A stretch of 52,638 bases of DNA from Chitinophagaceae bacterium UBA4857 (GCA_002399735.1 DHEF01000015.1:91526-144163), one strand, 5' to 3'; counted from the stretch's first letter, positions 25,543 to 35,203 are shown. The notes: generated from the letters alone by a model not told the origin. Made by a program: numbers and translations.

Positions 25543-26820
25543 CTATTCATAACGCAATGCTTCTATGGGATTGAGTTTCCCCGCTTTTAATGCCGGGTAA
25601 AGCCCTGCTAAAATTCCTACTAATGTGCAGATTAAAATTCCATAAATAACCCATAACCAAGGCACTACAAAGCCCGTATTCAGCACAATAGAGAAAACAT
25701 TGCCCACTAAAACACCCAGAATTATCCCAAAAAAAGCCCCGAAACAGCTAATAATAACCGACTCCAGTAAAAACTGACGCCTGATCATCTTACTCTTTCC
25801 GCCAATTGCTTTTACCAGGCCCACCTCTTTGGTTCTTTCCGATACAGAGACCAGCATAATATTCATTAAACTAATAGCCGCGCCTATCAATGTTATTAAA
25901 CCAATAACCGTAGCCGATATAGTTAAAAAGCCCAGGCTGTTCATAGCTTTCTCTACAATACTATCACTGCGGTCCATAGCAAAATTGCTTTCCTCCGTTG
26001 TAGTCAGCTTTCTAATAGCCCTGAAAGCCCCTTCCGCTTCGCCCATGGCTGTATTTAATTCCGGAATACTATTTACCATTATCGCTACCGCGTAAGAGTT
26101 ACCGGAAGGAAAGTTTCGCTCCACGTTCTGATAACTGGTTATAATCATGTTATCCCTGCTAAACCCAAACGATGAGCCCCTGCTTTCCAATACGCCCAAT
26201 ACCCTGTAAGGTATATTATTAATACGCACTTGTTGATTAACCGCCGCCTGTACATTATCACCTAATAAACGTTTGGCTACATCATAACCCAGTATACAAA
26301 TATTCTGTCCGCTGGAAGCATCCGTTCGGTTCATATTTCTACCGGCTAATAGTTTAAAGCCATTTAATAACAGGTAGTTTTCATCAGCACCGTAAGCCAT
26401 TACATTCGGTCCTGTTTTTTTACTGGCAAACGATACTATATTACTCCGACCTCCAAAGATTGACAAACTTACATAAGCCGGGTATTCATACTTCTTTACA
26501 AAAGCTTCTGCTTCCTCTTTAGTAATGCGTTTACCCAGGTTCGATTTTTTTTCCTTCTTAGCCCCTTTTTTCGATACCGTTACATCATCACCTCCGCCGC
26601 CGCCCATACGTATATTACGTTCCTTATAACGTATGCTAAAGGCATTTGCACCCATGGTAGAAAAGCTTTCCGAAAACTTCTGGTTCATCGCTTTTATAGC
26701 GGTAATAATGCCCACCAACGCCATAATACCAAAAGCAATAATAGCAACAGTAATGCCCGTTCGCAGCTTGTTACCTGCAACTGTTTTAAATGCCAGCGAA
26801 AATATACTTCTAAACTGCAT
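25543..26820 (-). CDS. MacB/FtsX-type ABC transporter permease
   Basis: Inner-membrane permease with a MacB-like periplasmic core and FtsX domain. The start at 26820 (MQFRSIFSLAFKTVAGNKLR) is preferred: this opening is typical, whereas a further 30 residues upstream look like spacer. It gives 425 residues: one transmembrane helix (about 18-40), a periplasmic region with an unusual GGGGGDD and lysine-rich stretch (KKGAKKEKKSNLGKR), then three C-terminal helices (about 300-415), ending ALKAGKLNPIEALRYE, the standard MacB-type tail. No ATPase or membrane-fusion gene is adjacent, so partner and substrate are unknown. Confidence 0.9.
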   Translation of the reverse strand: MQFRSIFSLAFKTVAGNKLRTGITVAIIAFGIMALVGIITAIKAMNQKFSESFSTMGANAFSIRYKERNIRMGGGGGDDVTVSKKGAKKEKKSNLGKRITKEEAEAFVKKYEYPAYVSLSIFGGRSNIVSFASKKTGPNVMAYGADENYLLLNGFKLLAGRNMNRTDASSGQNICILGYDVAKRLLGDNVQAAVNQQVRINNIPYRVLGVLESRGSSFGFSRDNMIITSYQNVERNFPSGNSYAVAIMVNSIPELNTAMGEAEGAFRAIRKLTTTEESNFAMDRSDSIVEKAMNSLGFLTISATVIGLITLIGAAISLMNIMLVSVSERTKEVGLVKAIGGKSKMIRRQFLLESVIISCFGAFFGIILGVLVGNVFSIVLNTGFVVPWLWVIYGILICTLVGILAGLYPALKAGKLNPIEALRYE

Positions 26821-26960
26821 AATAAATTCTCCGTTAATCGTCCGCTTTATTTTTTGGTTATCAGCTTCATTACTACTATCAACCCTTCTAACTTCGCTCC
26901 TTCCCTTCATTAAATTCGAGAACCTAAAGGAGCTTTAAACTCCTAATAAGTAGACCATTT

Positions 26961-27050
26961 TTGTTGTTACAAGCGTCCTTCCCTTGATTGAACTTCTGTT
27001 GTGTCACTCACTGCATCGTTCGGTAATGCTATTGGGCATTGTGCATGTTT
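26961..27050 (-). repeat. Mosaic intergenic repeat copy in a gene-free spacer
   Basis: The stretch 26821-27390 holds no gene. Within it this reverse copy reads, on the minus strand, GCACAATGCCCAATAGCATT, CGAACGATGCAGTGAGTGAC, AGTTCAATCAAGGGAAGGAC and GCTTGTAACAACA. It joins the CAATAGCATT left module to the GCAGTGAGTGAC core, a combination not seen in other copies. The remainder is AT-rich with no clear promoter. Confidence 0.7.
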
Positions 27051-27390
27051 CCTACAAATATCAAAAGCCCTCATTTCCAAATCAGCTAATTACCAAATTT
27101 TTCTCTATAAATGTAAGGCTTCTTTTAAAATCAACGGTAACTTATACATGTACGGTACTAAAACACAAATATGTTTACCCCAAAAGACAATTAAAAATAT
27201 TTGAGAAGAAATAAAAGATTGATGCGAAGAACGTAATGAGTTAAATTTTTTTTCTCGTTTAATAAGTTCCCCCTTGCCAAGTTAGTAATTTTAAAAAGTT
27301 GGTATTTTTTACCTGCAATGTATGTAACCACTTATAAGTTTATACTTTAAAAATATAGTATCTTACCCATTAAGCAACTGTATTTACCGT

Positions 27391-28503
27391 ATGAAACCAC
27401 AACGTATTTCCTTAGTCATTACTTTATTTTTAGCCGCAGTTTTAACCGGCAATTTATATGCGCAATCCGCTAGCAATAATTTTAAAGTAATAGGCTATTA
27501 TTCTTCCAATGCTACCAATATTGACCAATACCCCATTGAAAAACTAACCCATATTATTTATAGCTTTTGCCACCTAAAAGGCAATCGCTTAAATGTGGAT
27601 GATTATGCTGATACACTTACCATTCAAAAACTGGTATCATTAAAATCACGTAACCATAAATTAAAAGTATTATTATCCTTAGGTGGTTGGGGCGGTTGCG
27701 AAACATGTTCCGATGTTTTTTCAACCACCGCTGCTATAGAAGAGTTTGCTACATCTGTTAAAGAACTAGCCACTTATTTTAAAACAGATGGTATTGACCT
27801 GGATTGGGAATACCCAACTATTGAAGGCCCACCTGGTCATGCGTTTAAACCGGAAGACAAAAACAATTTTACCACATTAATTAAACAATTAAGAACAACA
27901 TTAGGCAGCGAACAAGAAATTAGTTTTGCGGCCGGGGGTTTTCCCAAATACCTTACCGATGCTGTAGATTGGCAAGCCATTATGCCTATACTGGATTATG
28001 TAAACCTGATGAATTATGATATGGTACATGGCAACTCTACCCGTACCGGTCATCATACACCATTATATTCCACACCTGAGCAAATTGAATCGGTACATAA
28101 TTGTGTAAGTTATTTATTATCCATTGGTGTGCCCGCCCATAAAATGGTAATTGGTGCTGCCTTTTATGGCCGTAGTTGGATTAATGTACCTAACAAAAAC
28201 AGAGGTTTGTACCAACCCGGACAGTTTAAAAGTTTTTTACCTTACGATACGTTTGAAAAAAACATTAATTCTAAAAACGGTTTTACATTTTATTACGATG
28301 CAAAAGCGCAGGCCAGTTATGCTTACAACCCTACCACAAAAACCTTTGCCACTTTTGATGATAAAGCCTCTATAGAAAAGAAAACAAAATATGCTTTAGA
28401 TAATAAATTGGGCGGTATTATGTTTTGGGAACTTAGTAACGATAAAGCAAAAAATGGATACCTAGATGTGATTGATGCGGCGGTGAAAAAATATCGCAAA
28501 TAA
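27391..28503 (+). CDS. Secreted glycoside hydrolase family 18 (chitinase-like) enzyme
   Basis: A 370-residue secreted GH18 protein. The signal peptide MKPQRISLVITLFLAAVLTG ends near AQS (residue 25). The TIM barrel follows: FKVIGYYSSN, LKVLLSLGGWGG, and the catalytic DxxDxDxE motif DGIDLDWE (133-140, with E140 as proton donor), then VNLMNYDMVHG and GGIMFWELSNDK. Substrates in the family include chitin, chitooligosaccharides and the GlcNAc core of glycans. No carbohydrate-binding module and no type IX sorting domain are attached. It stands alone, so a role in chitin or glycan scavenging is inference from the fold. Confidence 0.93.
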   Translation: MKPQRISLVITLFLAAVLTGNLYAQSASNNFKVIGYYSSNATNIDQYPIEKLTHIIYSFCHLKGNRLNVDDYADTLTIQKLVSLKSRNHKLKVLLSLGGWGGCETCSDVFSTTAAIEEFATSVKELATYFKTDGIDLDWEYPTIEGPPGHAFKPEDKNNFTTLIKQLRTTLGSEQEISFAAGGFPKYLTDAVDWQAIMPILDYVNLMNYDMVHGNSTRTGHHTPLYSTPEQIESVHNCVSYLLSIGVPAHKMVIGAAFYGRSWINVPNKNRGLYQPGQFKSFLPYDTFEKNINSKNGFTFYYDAKAQASYAYNPTTKTFATFDDKASIEKKTKYALDNKLGGIMFWELSNDKAKNGYLDVIDAAVKKYRK

Positions 28504-28522
28504 AACTGGCTCTATTAATTTT

Positions 28523-28640
28523 ACCCGGATTGCATCCCGGAGTTACCAGTACAAATACCATTAAGGAAAAAGCTAAAGTTATTTATTAATCGACAAAGGC
28601 GATAGCATACAGCTCTGCGAAACTTGTAGTTTCGCAGAGC
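28523..28640 (+). repeat. Composite hairpin repeat block, left copy
   Basis: In order: ACCCGGATTGCATCCCGG and AGTTA (28523-28545), TAATCGACAAAGGCGATAGC (about 28588-28606), and a perfect 13-bp hairpin GCTCTGCGAAACT / AGTTTCGCAGAGC (28612-28640). The same order recurs at 29060-29220, so two similar blocks in direct orientation flank the small lipoprotein gene. Confidence 0.65.
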
Positions 28641-28647
28641 GAGATTT

Positions 28648-28959
28648 TCAATTCACCAAAATCCACTTTGCTTTTTTTATAATAAGCATTGTTCCAATTA
28701 TTGCTTGTTTTAATAAACCATCATCCGTTGTATCCTTTTCATTAACTACTTTGCTAAGCTTTCCTATAACTTTTACTTTTTTATCATAGTATTTTGGGTC
28801 CCAATAATCCATGCCGTCAATGTAATACGATACCGAGTCATTTACTACTACAACGGCACTATGTTTAGCATTCAAAGCTTTTCCAATGATGATAGTATCT
28901 TTATTTACTTCCGTCGAATTACAACTCAACGAAAAAAATAAACATAATTTTAGTAGCAT
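28648..28959 (-). CDS. Small putative lipoprotein, function unknown
   Basis: A 103-residue product I do not recognise. The short hydrophobic N-terminus MLLKLCLFFSLSC ends in a lipobox-like LSC with cysteine 13, suggesting a very short lipoprotein signal. The mature part (IIIGKALNAKHSAVVVVNDS, then YYIDGMDYWDPKYYDKKVKV and IGKLSKVV) resembles a small OB-like beta domain with alternating strands, which is a guess from pattern only. It is flanked on both sides by related repeat blocks and has no operon partner. Composition is coding-like, but homology support is needed. Confidence 0.55.
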   Translation of the reverse strand: MLLKLCLFFSLSCNSTEVNKDTIIIGKALNAKHSAVVVVNDSVSYYIDGMDYWDPKYYDKKVKVIGKLSKVVNEKDTTDDGLLKQAIIGTMLIIKKAKWILVN

Positions 28960-29059
28960 AGATAATGATTTAAGCTACCTGAAAGTTAAATTATTAGTTG
29001 CGAAAAAATACATCATCTGGCGCAAGTGTTCCAAAGGGTCACTTGTGACTACCAATTCT

Positions 29060-29220
29060 ACACGGATTGTATCCAGAAGTTAAAAACAAAATTATCATTC
29101 GCCAAAGGTGATAGCATATAACTACGAAACTACAAGCGTCGCAAAGCGAAGTGGCTAAAACAAAACTGCGAAGCCATAAGCTTCGCAGTACAAACTTTTT
29201 ATGTAGCGAAACAGCTACAG
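29060..29220 (+). repeat. Composite hairpin repeat block, right copy
   Basis: ACACGGATTGTATCCAGAAG (29060-29079), then CGCCAAAGGTGATAGCATA, ACGAAACTACAAGCGTCGC, and a perfect 10-bp hairpin ACTGCGAAGC / GCTTCGCAGT (29165-29189), ending GTAGCGAAACAGCTAC. A diverged copy of the block at 28523-28640. The gene-free stretch 28960-29340 consists almost entirely of this and the mosaic repeat that follows. Confidence 0.6.
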
Positions 29221-29223
29221 TAT

Positions 29224-29320
29224 AACACGATGATGATTAGCGCACGGAACGATGCAGTGAGTGACAAAACCGGACGCCCCTTTAGGGGTTGGGGGCATCA
29301 GGGCTATACAGCCGGTTAAC
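29224..29320 (+). repeat. Mosaic intergenic repeat copy carrying a GC hairpin
   Basis: AACACGATGATGATTAGCGC, ACGGAACGATGCAGTGAG, TGACAAAACCGGAC, then a GCCCCTTTAGGGGTTGGGGG hairpin unit (29276-29295) and CATCAGGGCTATACAG-CCGGTTAACAAAAA. The GC-rich hairpin appears inserted within the mosaic repeat. Positioned just beyond the nuoN stop. Confidence 0.7.
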
Positions 29321-29340
29321 AAAAAATAAAACTACTTTTA

Positions 29341-30714
29341 TTAAAAGTATAACCAGTTGGTAATAAGGTTAGGAAATATGCCTAACAATACTACCAATAT
29401 AGCTACCGCTAATAAAGTGTATTTAAAGGTATTACTGGCTTGTATATTGGCATTGCCTTGTTTAAAGTACATGGCTTGTATTACACGGAAATAATAGTAC
29501 ACACTTACCGCTGCCATTACTAAAGCAAAGATGGCTAACCATAAATGTCCGCCGGCTTGTATTACGGCCTGTATCATATAAAACTTAGCCAAAAAACCTG
29601 CAGTTAGCGGAATGCCGGCTAATGATAAAATGAATATGGTAATAGCCGCTGCTACCAATGGTTGTTGTTTGACAAGGCCGTTGAAACCATCAAAAGTATA
29701 ATCGTCCATTTTAGTTAGTACCGAAAAAATACCAATGCTGGCAAAGCTATAGGCCGCTGCATATAATAATAAACCTTCTTTGGCAATACCACTCATAGCA
29801 AAAATGGCTAATAACATAAAGCCTGCCTGCGCAATACTGGAGTAGGCCAGCATACGTTTAACACTATGCTGAAACACAGCCGTAATGTTACCTATAAACA
29901 AAGTAAGGGCAGCTAATACGGCCATCCAGAACTGCCATTGTGGTGCAAGGGCCGTAAATGAATCGTTAAACAAACGGAAGAAAGAAAAGAACACAGCCGC
30001 TTTTACAATAGTGGCCATGAATGAGGTAAATACGGTGGGGGCTCCATCGTACACATCCGGTGTCCAGAAATGTAATGGTGCTACCGATGCCTTAAATGCC
30101 ATAGAGAATAACAGCAGTAACATACCTGCAATGGCCAAAGGCGAATCTATATTTTTAGTAAAGTTGAACAGTTCAACCGTAAATGTTCCTTGTGCACCAT
30201 AAATAAGCGTGATACCCATTAACATTAAGCCGGTAGAAAAACATCCCATCAGGAAGTATTTTAATGCAGCTTCGTTACTTTTTAAATTACGTTTATCGCT
30301 ACCGGTTAAAACGTATAATGGTATAGATACAATTTCGATACCCAGAAACAAGATTAACAATGACTCGAAACCTGATACCAGTACAATACCACATAAAATA
30401 AAGAACAACAAGGCAAAGTACTCCGCATAATTAACCTTGTTTACTTTTTCCATATCCTTAGCGGTAAGTAAAAAGTAAACCAGCATGGCTATAATAGCAA
30501 TGCTGATAAATACCAGTGTAAATCTGTCGAAAGATAAAAAGCCGGCTGTGTTAATATTAAATAACCTGGTGCCGTACATTTCCAGTACGTTCAGTATTAA
30601 TAATGCAATAGTTCCGGTAATACCTATAGTGCGTACGGTAGCAGTATTCTTTATCAGAAAACTGCTAAACATCATTACAACACCCAAAATGGCCGATATC
30701 AATAATACGTTCAT
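29341..30714 (-). CDS. nuoN: NADH-quinone oxidoreductase subunit N
   Basis: A 457-residue antiporter-like membrane subunit of complex I, part of the proton-pumping arm. There are about 13-14 hydrophobic helices. The conserved proton-path lysines occur in family positions around VVSGFESLLILFLGIEIVS, LKYFLMGCFSTGLMLMG and FKASVAPLHFWTPDVYDGAP, the last a NuoN hallmark. The C-terminus ends LGIFPNLITNWLYF. Last gene of the nuoA-N set, 10 bases behind nuoM. No strong terminator follows; the downstream bases are repeats. Confidence 0.95.
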   Translation of the reverse strand: MNVLLISAILGVVMMFSSFLIKNTATVRTIGITGTIALLILNVLEMYGTRLFNINTAGFLSFDRFTLVFISIAIIAMLVYFLLTAKDMEKVNKVNYAEYFALLFFILCGIVLVSGFESLLILFLGIEIVSIPLYVLTGSDKRNLKSNEAALKYFLMGCFSTGLMLMGITLIYGAQGTFTVELFNFTKNIDSPLAIAGMLLLLFSMAFKASVAPLHFWTPDVYDGAPTVFTSFMATIVKAAVFFSFFRLFNDSFTALAPQWQFWMAVLAALTLFIGNITAVFQHSVKRMLAYSSIAQAGFMLLAIFAMSGIAKEGLLLYAAAYSFASIGIFSVLTKMDDYTFDGFNGLVKQQPLVAAAITIFILSLAGIPLTAGFLAKFYMIQAVIQAGGHLWLAIFALVMAAVSVYYYFRVIQAMYFKQGNANIQASNTFKYTLLAVAILVVLLGIFPNLITNWLYF

Positions 30715-30724
30715 AACTTCTTTA

Positions 30725-32206
30725 TTACTTCTTCAACAAATGAAGTATGTCAGCTTGTTTTAATAATTCATCAGAAATTGCTTGTGTAAAATCTAAAATT
30801 GGTTGTGGATACACACCCATTACAATTATTACCACAGCAATAAAACCTAAAATAATTTTTTCATTCCACTTTATGTCAACAGCATTTTGCGTTAACGCAT
30901 TTGCCGGACCAAAAAATACTTTTCGTGTCATACGTAAGGTGTACACAGCACCTAATATAATACCCAAACCTGCTAACACTGCAAACACAACATTATATTT
31001 TGTTACGGCAGAATTTAATATACCATTAAACATTAAAAACTCACCAACAAATGCATTGGTTAGCGGTAGTGCTATATTGGCAAAAGCAAATAACACAAAG
31101 AATATAGCAAGGGCTGGTGCTTTTTGCGCCAAACCACCTAACTCAGACATTTTACGGGTTCCAAACTGGCGTTCAATTATTTCAACCACCATCCACAAAG
31201 CCACTATGTTAATACCATGGTTAAACATTTGCACCATTACACCCTGAAAACTACTTTGGGTTTCGCTAAAAATAGCAATGGCCATTAATCCGATATGTGC
31301 AATAGACGAATAAGCAATTAAACGTTTCATATCATCCTGCCTCATGGCAATAAGCGAAGCATAAATGATTCCGATAACAGCCATGGAGGAAGTAAGGTCG
31401 CCCCAACTGTAAGCTGCTTGTGGTACAATAGGTAATACCCAACGTAATAAACCAAGCACCCCCATTTTAACCATTATGCCACTCAGCAACATGGTTGCTG
31501 CTGTTGGCGATTGCTCATAGGTATCGGGCTGCCAGGTATGAAAAGGAAAGATGGGCATTTTTACGGCAAAAGCGATAAACAATAACCAGAACAACCACAT
31601 TTGGTCGTTGTATGATAATGCCTGCCCTGCTTTATAAAAATCTTCAATAGCAAATGAATGGTTCGGCGTTTGAAAATAAATATAAATCAACGCTACCAGC
31701 ATCAATATAGAACCAAAGAAAGTATAAATAAAAAACTTGAAGGTAACCGGAATACGTTTTTCGCCACCCCACTGCGAGCAAATAAAATACATAGGTATTA
31801 ATGCCAACTCCCAGAAGAAGTAGAACAACAATGCGTCCATGGCCATAAACACGCCCAACATACCTGCCACGCCTAATAACATCCAACCAAAGAAGTTTTT
31901 TGCATTAGCATATTGGCGGTGCCATGTTGCTGCTAAAATAAGTGGTAATGCCAATGTAGCCAACAGGCTTAAAGTGTAGCCAAGGCCATCCAGTTTTAAT
32001 GCAAACGATGCACCCAGGGGTTGAATCCAGTCAGCATGAAAACTTAAACATTCCGGTTTATTATAAACCGCCAAACCTAAAAATGCCACCAACAAAGTAG
32101 CAATAGCTGTTAGTAAAGACCAACTACGAGCGGCATTGTCACTCTTTAAAAAGAAAGTAACAAAACCTCCGAGTAATGGAATCAATAATAATAAAAGTGC
32201 GATCAT
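30725..32206 (-). CDS. nuoM: NADH-quinone oxidoreductase subunit M
   Basis: A 493-residue antiporter-like membrane subunit of complex I. Signatures include MDALLFYFFWELALIPMYF (glutamate of the proton path), MPIFPFHTWQPDTYEQSPTA, SGIMVKMGVLGLLRW, and AYSSIAHIGLMAIAIF. The hydrophobic profile indicates about 14 helices. It is 165 bases behind nuoL because of an inserted mosaic repeat and 10 bases ahead of nuoN. Length is normal. Confidence 0.96.
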   Translation of the reverse strand: MIALLLLLIPLLGGFVTFFLKSDNAARSWSLLTAIATLLVAFLGLAVYNKPECLSFHADWIQPLGASFALKLDGLGYTLSLLATLALPLILAATWHRQYANAKNFFGWMLLGVAGMLGVFMAMDALLFYFFWELALIPMYFICSQWGGEKRIPVTFKFFIYTFFGSILMLVALIYIYFQTPNHSFAIEDFYKAGQALSYNDQMWLFWLLFIAFAVKMPIFPFHTWQPDTYEQSPTAATMLLSGIMVKMGVLGLLRWVLPIVPQAAYSWGDLTSSMAVIGIIYASLIAMRQDDMKRLIAYSSIAHIGLMAIAIFSETQSSFQGVMVQMFNHGINIVALWMVVEIIERQFGTRKMSELGGLAQKAPALAIFFVLFAFANIALPLTNAFVGEFLMFNGILNSAVTKYNVVFAVLAGLGIILGAVYTLRMTRKVFFGPANALTQNAVDIKWNEKIILGFIAVVIIVMGVYPQPILDFTQAISDELLKQADILHLLKK

Positions 32207-32242
32207 ATTACAACCTATCCCTTTCAGGATTTTTTTTATTTA

Positions 32243-32322
32243 TGTTATCAACTTCAGTTCCCTGATGGAGCTGATGTTGCGACGCTCCGTTCATCGTTCT
32301 GTTCTTTGTGCAACAGTTACTA
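32243..32322 (-). repeat. Mosaic intergenic repeat copy between nuoL and nuoM
   Basis: On the minus strand: GTAACTGTTGCACAAAGAAC, AGAACGATGAACGGAGCGTC, GCAACATCAGCTCCATCAGG and GAACTGAAGTTGATAAC. It shares AACGGAGCGTCGCAAC and the following insert with 15080-15175. It lies in the sense direction of the nuo transcript. Confidence 0.7.
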
Positions 32323-32371
32323 GTTAATGGTTCATCGTTAATAGTAAACAAGATCCATTAGCTCATTAAAC

Positions 32372-34261
32372 TTATTTTCTTAAAAAAAACTGCACAACAA
32401 AAATTAATAAAATACTCACTACCATCAACAATACATAGCTGCCTACCTGGCCGCTTTGTATCCACCTGAACTGACGGCCACCATAGTTTACCAAACGGCC
32501 TACGCCATTTACTAATCCGTCCACCACTTTTTTATCAAATATGTTGTTCAGAAAATCAGCCAATACCTTTAGTGGTTTCACAATGATGGTATCATACAAT
32601 TCATCCACATACCATTTGTTTTCCAACACTTTTGCAAAGCCGGTGTTTTCTTTTTCTTTATAGTTTTTGTAAATAACCCAAGCACCTAATACCATTCCCA
32701 ATACCAATACGGTTGATAAACCCATTAGTATATATTCTGTGGTATGAGAAATATGATGACCTTCTGCAATAGCAATTACAGGTGATAAAAAGTGAATTAA
32801 TTCATCGCTACCACCCAATACAGCAGGTACACCAACAAAACCGCCAATTACCGATAATATAGCCAATACAATTAAAGGCAGGGTCATGGCCTTCGGGCTT
32901 TCGTGTAAATGATGCTCCTGCTCGTGTGTACCGCGGAATTTACCGGTGAAAGTGATAAACAATAAACGGAACATATAAAACGCCGTAAGTAAAGCTGCAA
33001 ATAAAGCAATACCATACATTACCGGACTTTTTGCATACGCACTTAATAAAATAGCATCTTTAGAAAAAAAACCGGATAATGGCGGAATACCAGCAATGGC
33101 AACACAACCAATAACAAATGTCCAGAAGGTAACCGGCATTTTTTTAGAAAGGCCACCCATTTTACGAATATCCTGTTCGCCACCCATAGCGTGAATAACA
33201 CTACCACTACCTAAGAACATTAAAGCTTTAAAGAAAGCGTGTGTCATTACATGGAATACTGCAGCGCCATAAGCACCGGTACCTAATGCCAAAAACATAA
33301 AACCTAACTGACTAACCGTTGAGTAAGCCAGAACTTTTTTAATATCGTTTTGCTTAAGGGCAATACTGGCTGCCAATAAAGCAGTAGCCAACCCAACCCA
33401 GGCAATTATGTTTAATACATCCGGGGCTAAAGAATATAACACGTTGCTACGGGCTATCATGTAAATACCGGCTGTTACCATGGTAGCCGCATGTATTAAT
33501 GCCGATACAGGCGTAGGACCCGCCATTGCATCCGGCAACCACGTGTACAAAGGTATTTGTGCACTTTTACCGGTAGCACCTACAAATAATAGTAAAGTAA
33601 TAACGGTAATATCAGTAGTAGATAATTTTGCTAATCCTTCGGCACTAAACACTTCTGTAAAACTTACTGAACCTACTTTACCAATTAACCAAAACAAGGC
33701 AATTAAAAAAGCAAGGTCGCCAATACGGTTCATGATAAAAGCCTTAGAAGCAGCTTTGTTATACTCAGGTTTTTTAAACCAAAAACCGATTAACAAGTAA
33801 GAGCATAAACCTACCCCTTCCCAACCAATAAACATGATAACAAAGTTGGCTCCCATTACCAATAAGAGCATGGAGAACACAAACAGGTTTAAGTAAGCAA
33901 AATAACGGGCAAAGTGTTCCGGTTTTTCGTCATGCATGTACGAAGTGGAGTACACATGTATTAAAAAACCAACACCGGTAATAATCAACAAAAAGATAGA
34001 CGACAATTGGTCTATTTGAAAAGCAAATGGTATAGAGAGATTACCAACCGAAATGAAGTTAAAATAATTAACCACTTCGGTATTGCCACCTTTTACCTGA
34101 AAAAATAAAATAAGACTTACAATAAACGATGCTAAAATAGCACCACTGCCAATTGTCCCTATAACACCTTTTGACAGTTTATTACGCCCCAAACCGTTGA
34201 TGAGAAAACCCAGCAAAGGAAATAGCGGAATAAGATAAGCCAGTTGTAAAACGTTCTTCAT
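32372..34261 (-). CDS. nuoL: NADH-quinone oxidoreductase subunit L
   Basis: A 629-residue antiporter-like subunit with the long lateral helix that ties the membrane arm together. Signatures: FVIMFIGWEGVGLCSYLLIG, ATGKSAQIPLYTWLPDAMAG followed by PTPVSALIHAATMVTAGIYM, and STVSQLGFMFLALG. The C-terminal about 100 residues contain the amphipathic lateral helix (DTIIVKPLKVLADFLNNIFD) and a final transmembrane anchor. Length and order are as in other complex I loci; nuoK lies 99 bases upstream. Confidence 0.96.
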   Translation of the reverse strand: MKNVLQLAYLIPLFPLLGFLINGLGRNKLSKGVIGTIGSGAILASFIVSLILFFQVKGGNTEVVNYFNFISVGNLSIPFAFQIDQLSSIFLLIITGVGFLIHVYSTSYMHDEKPEHFARYFAYLNLFVFSMLLLVMGANFVIMFIGWEGVGLCSYLLIGFWFKKPEYNKAASKAFIMNRIGDLAFLIALFWLIGKVGSVSFTEVFSAEGLAKLSTTDITVITLLLFVGATGKSAQIPLYTWLPDAMAGPTPVSALIHAATMVTAGIYMIARSNVLYSLAPDVLNIIAWVGLATALLAASIALKQNDIKKVLAYSTVSQLGFMFLALGTGAYGAAVFHVMTHAFFKALMFLGSGSVIHAMGGEQDIRKMGGLSKKMPVTFWTFVIGCVAIAGIPPLSGFFSKDAILLSAYAKSPVMYGIALFAALLTAFYMFRLLFITFTGKFRGTHEQEHHLHESPKAMTLPLIVLAILSVIGGFVGVPAVLGGSDELIHFLSPVIAIAEGHHISHTTEYILMGLSTVLVLGMVLGAWVIYKNYKEKENTGFAKVLENKWYVDELYDTIIVKPLKVLADFLNNIFDKKVVDGLVNGVGRLVNYGGRQFRWIQSGQVGSYVLLMVVSILLIFVVQFFLRK

Positions 34262-34360
34262 AACTATGTTTCAATTAGTACTGTCCGAGTTCGTTTTTGC
34301 GTTTCGGTTTGCTAATTTTTAGTCTAAAATATTATTTATAAACACTGAGCCGTTAAAGAC

Positions 34361-34690
34361 TTAATGTTTTAACCTGTTTAAAAAGTTTACATCTACCGAG
34401 TGTATATTTCTATACATCATTACAATAATAGCCAGCCCCACACTTACCTCAGCCGCTGCTACCACCATAATAAAAAATACAAATAACTGCCCATCGGTAC
34501 CGGCAGTAGAAAAAGGAGAGCCTGCACTTAAATAGTGCATTTTAGAAAAAGCCACCAACAATAAGTTTACGGCGTTTAACATCAGCTCCACACACATAAA
34601 AATAATAATGGCATTACGGCGTGTTAACACCCCTATCATACCAATAGCAAATAATGCTAAAGAAAGAAATATGTAATAATTTATTGGCAT
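34361..34690 (-). CDS. nuoK: NADH-quinone oxidoreductase subunit K
   Basis: A 109-residue three-helix subunit of the complex I membrane arm. Hallmarks: GMIGVLTRRNAIIIFMCVEL then MLNAVNLLLVAFS (the glutamate in CVELMLNA is the conserved proton-path residue) and VVAAAEVSVGLAIIVMMYR (second conserved glutamate). It lies 12 bases behind nuoJ. Normal length (about 100). Confidence 0.96.
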   Translation of the reverse strand: MPINYYIFLSLALFAIGMIGVLTRRNAIIIFMCVELMLNAVNLLLVAFSKMHYLSAGSPFSTAGTDGQLFVFFIMVVAAAEVSVGLAIIVMMYRNIHSVDVNFLNRLKH

Positions 34691-34702
34691 TACTATATGC
34701 TT

Positions 34703-35203
34703 TTAATCTTTTTTACCTAAAACCACCGCACCTACCATAGCACTTAAAAACAGAATACTGCTTAACTCAAATGGTATTACGTATGTAGTGAATAACTCTT
34801 TACCCAGGCTTTTAATTAAACCAATATCGCCGGTGTTAACCTGTGCAAACTGGCCTTTTAATTCGCTGTCACGCAATGCTGCTACTAAAACCAGCATTAA
34901 ACAACCGCCGGCTATACCGCCGGCCAGTTTTAACCATCGGTTTCGTTTGGGCGCAGCGGTTTTGTTTAAGTTCATTAACATAATAACAAACAGAAACAAC
35001 ACCATAATAGCACCTGCGTAAACAATAATATTTACTACCGCTAAAAATTGGGCATTTAATACAATGTAATGACCTGATATGGCGAAGAAGGTCATAATTA
35101 ACCACAATACGCTATGTACCGGGTTACGGCTTACCACTACCATGATGGCTCCGAATAAAGCCAGAATGGATAAAAACCAGAATAATATTTGTGTTACACT
35201 CAT
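34703..35203 (-). CDS. nuoJ: NADH-quinone oxidoreductase subunit J
   Basis: A 166-residue membrane subunit with five helices. Family features: FGAIMVVVSRNPVHSVLWLI, VVNIIVYAGAIMVLFLFVIM (the conserved helix with the pi-bulge region) and LSSILFLSAMVGAVVLGKKD at the end. It follows nuoI by 61 bases and precedes nuoK by 12. Length is at the short end of the family but normal for Bacteroidota. Confidence 0.95.
   Translation of the reverse strand: MSVTQILFWFLSILALFGAIMVVVSRNPVHSVLWLIMTFFAISGHYIVLNAQFLAVVNIIVYAGAIMVLFLFVIMLMNLNKTAAPKRNRWLKLAGGIAGGCLMLVLVAALRDSELKGQFAQVNTGDIGLIKSLGKELFTTYVIPFELSSILFLSAMVGAVVLGKKD

Noticed and set aside
26821..26910. Thirty-residue N-terminal extension of the ABC permease
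   Set aside because: The extension is charged and unlike the family, while MQFRSIFSLAFKTVAGNKLR is a standard start.
28612..28640. Intrinsic terminator after the small lipoprotein gene
   Set aside because: The 13-bp stem is perfect but no T-run follows on the minus strand, and the sequence belongs to a repeat family found elsewhere.
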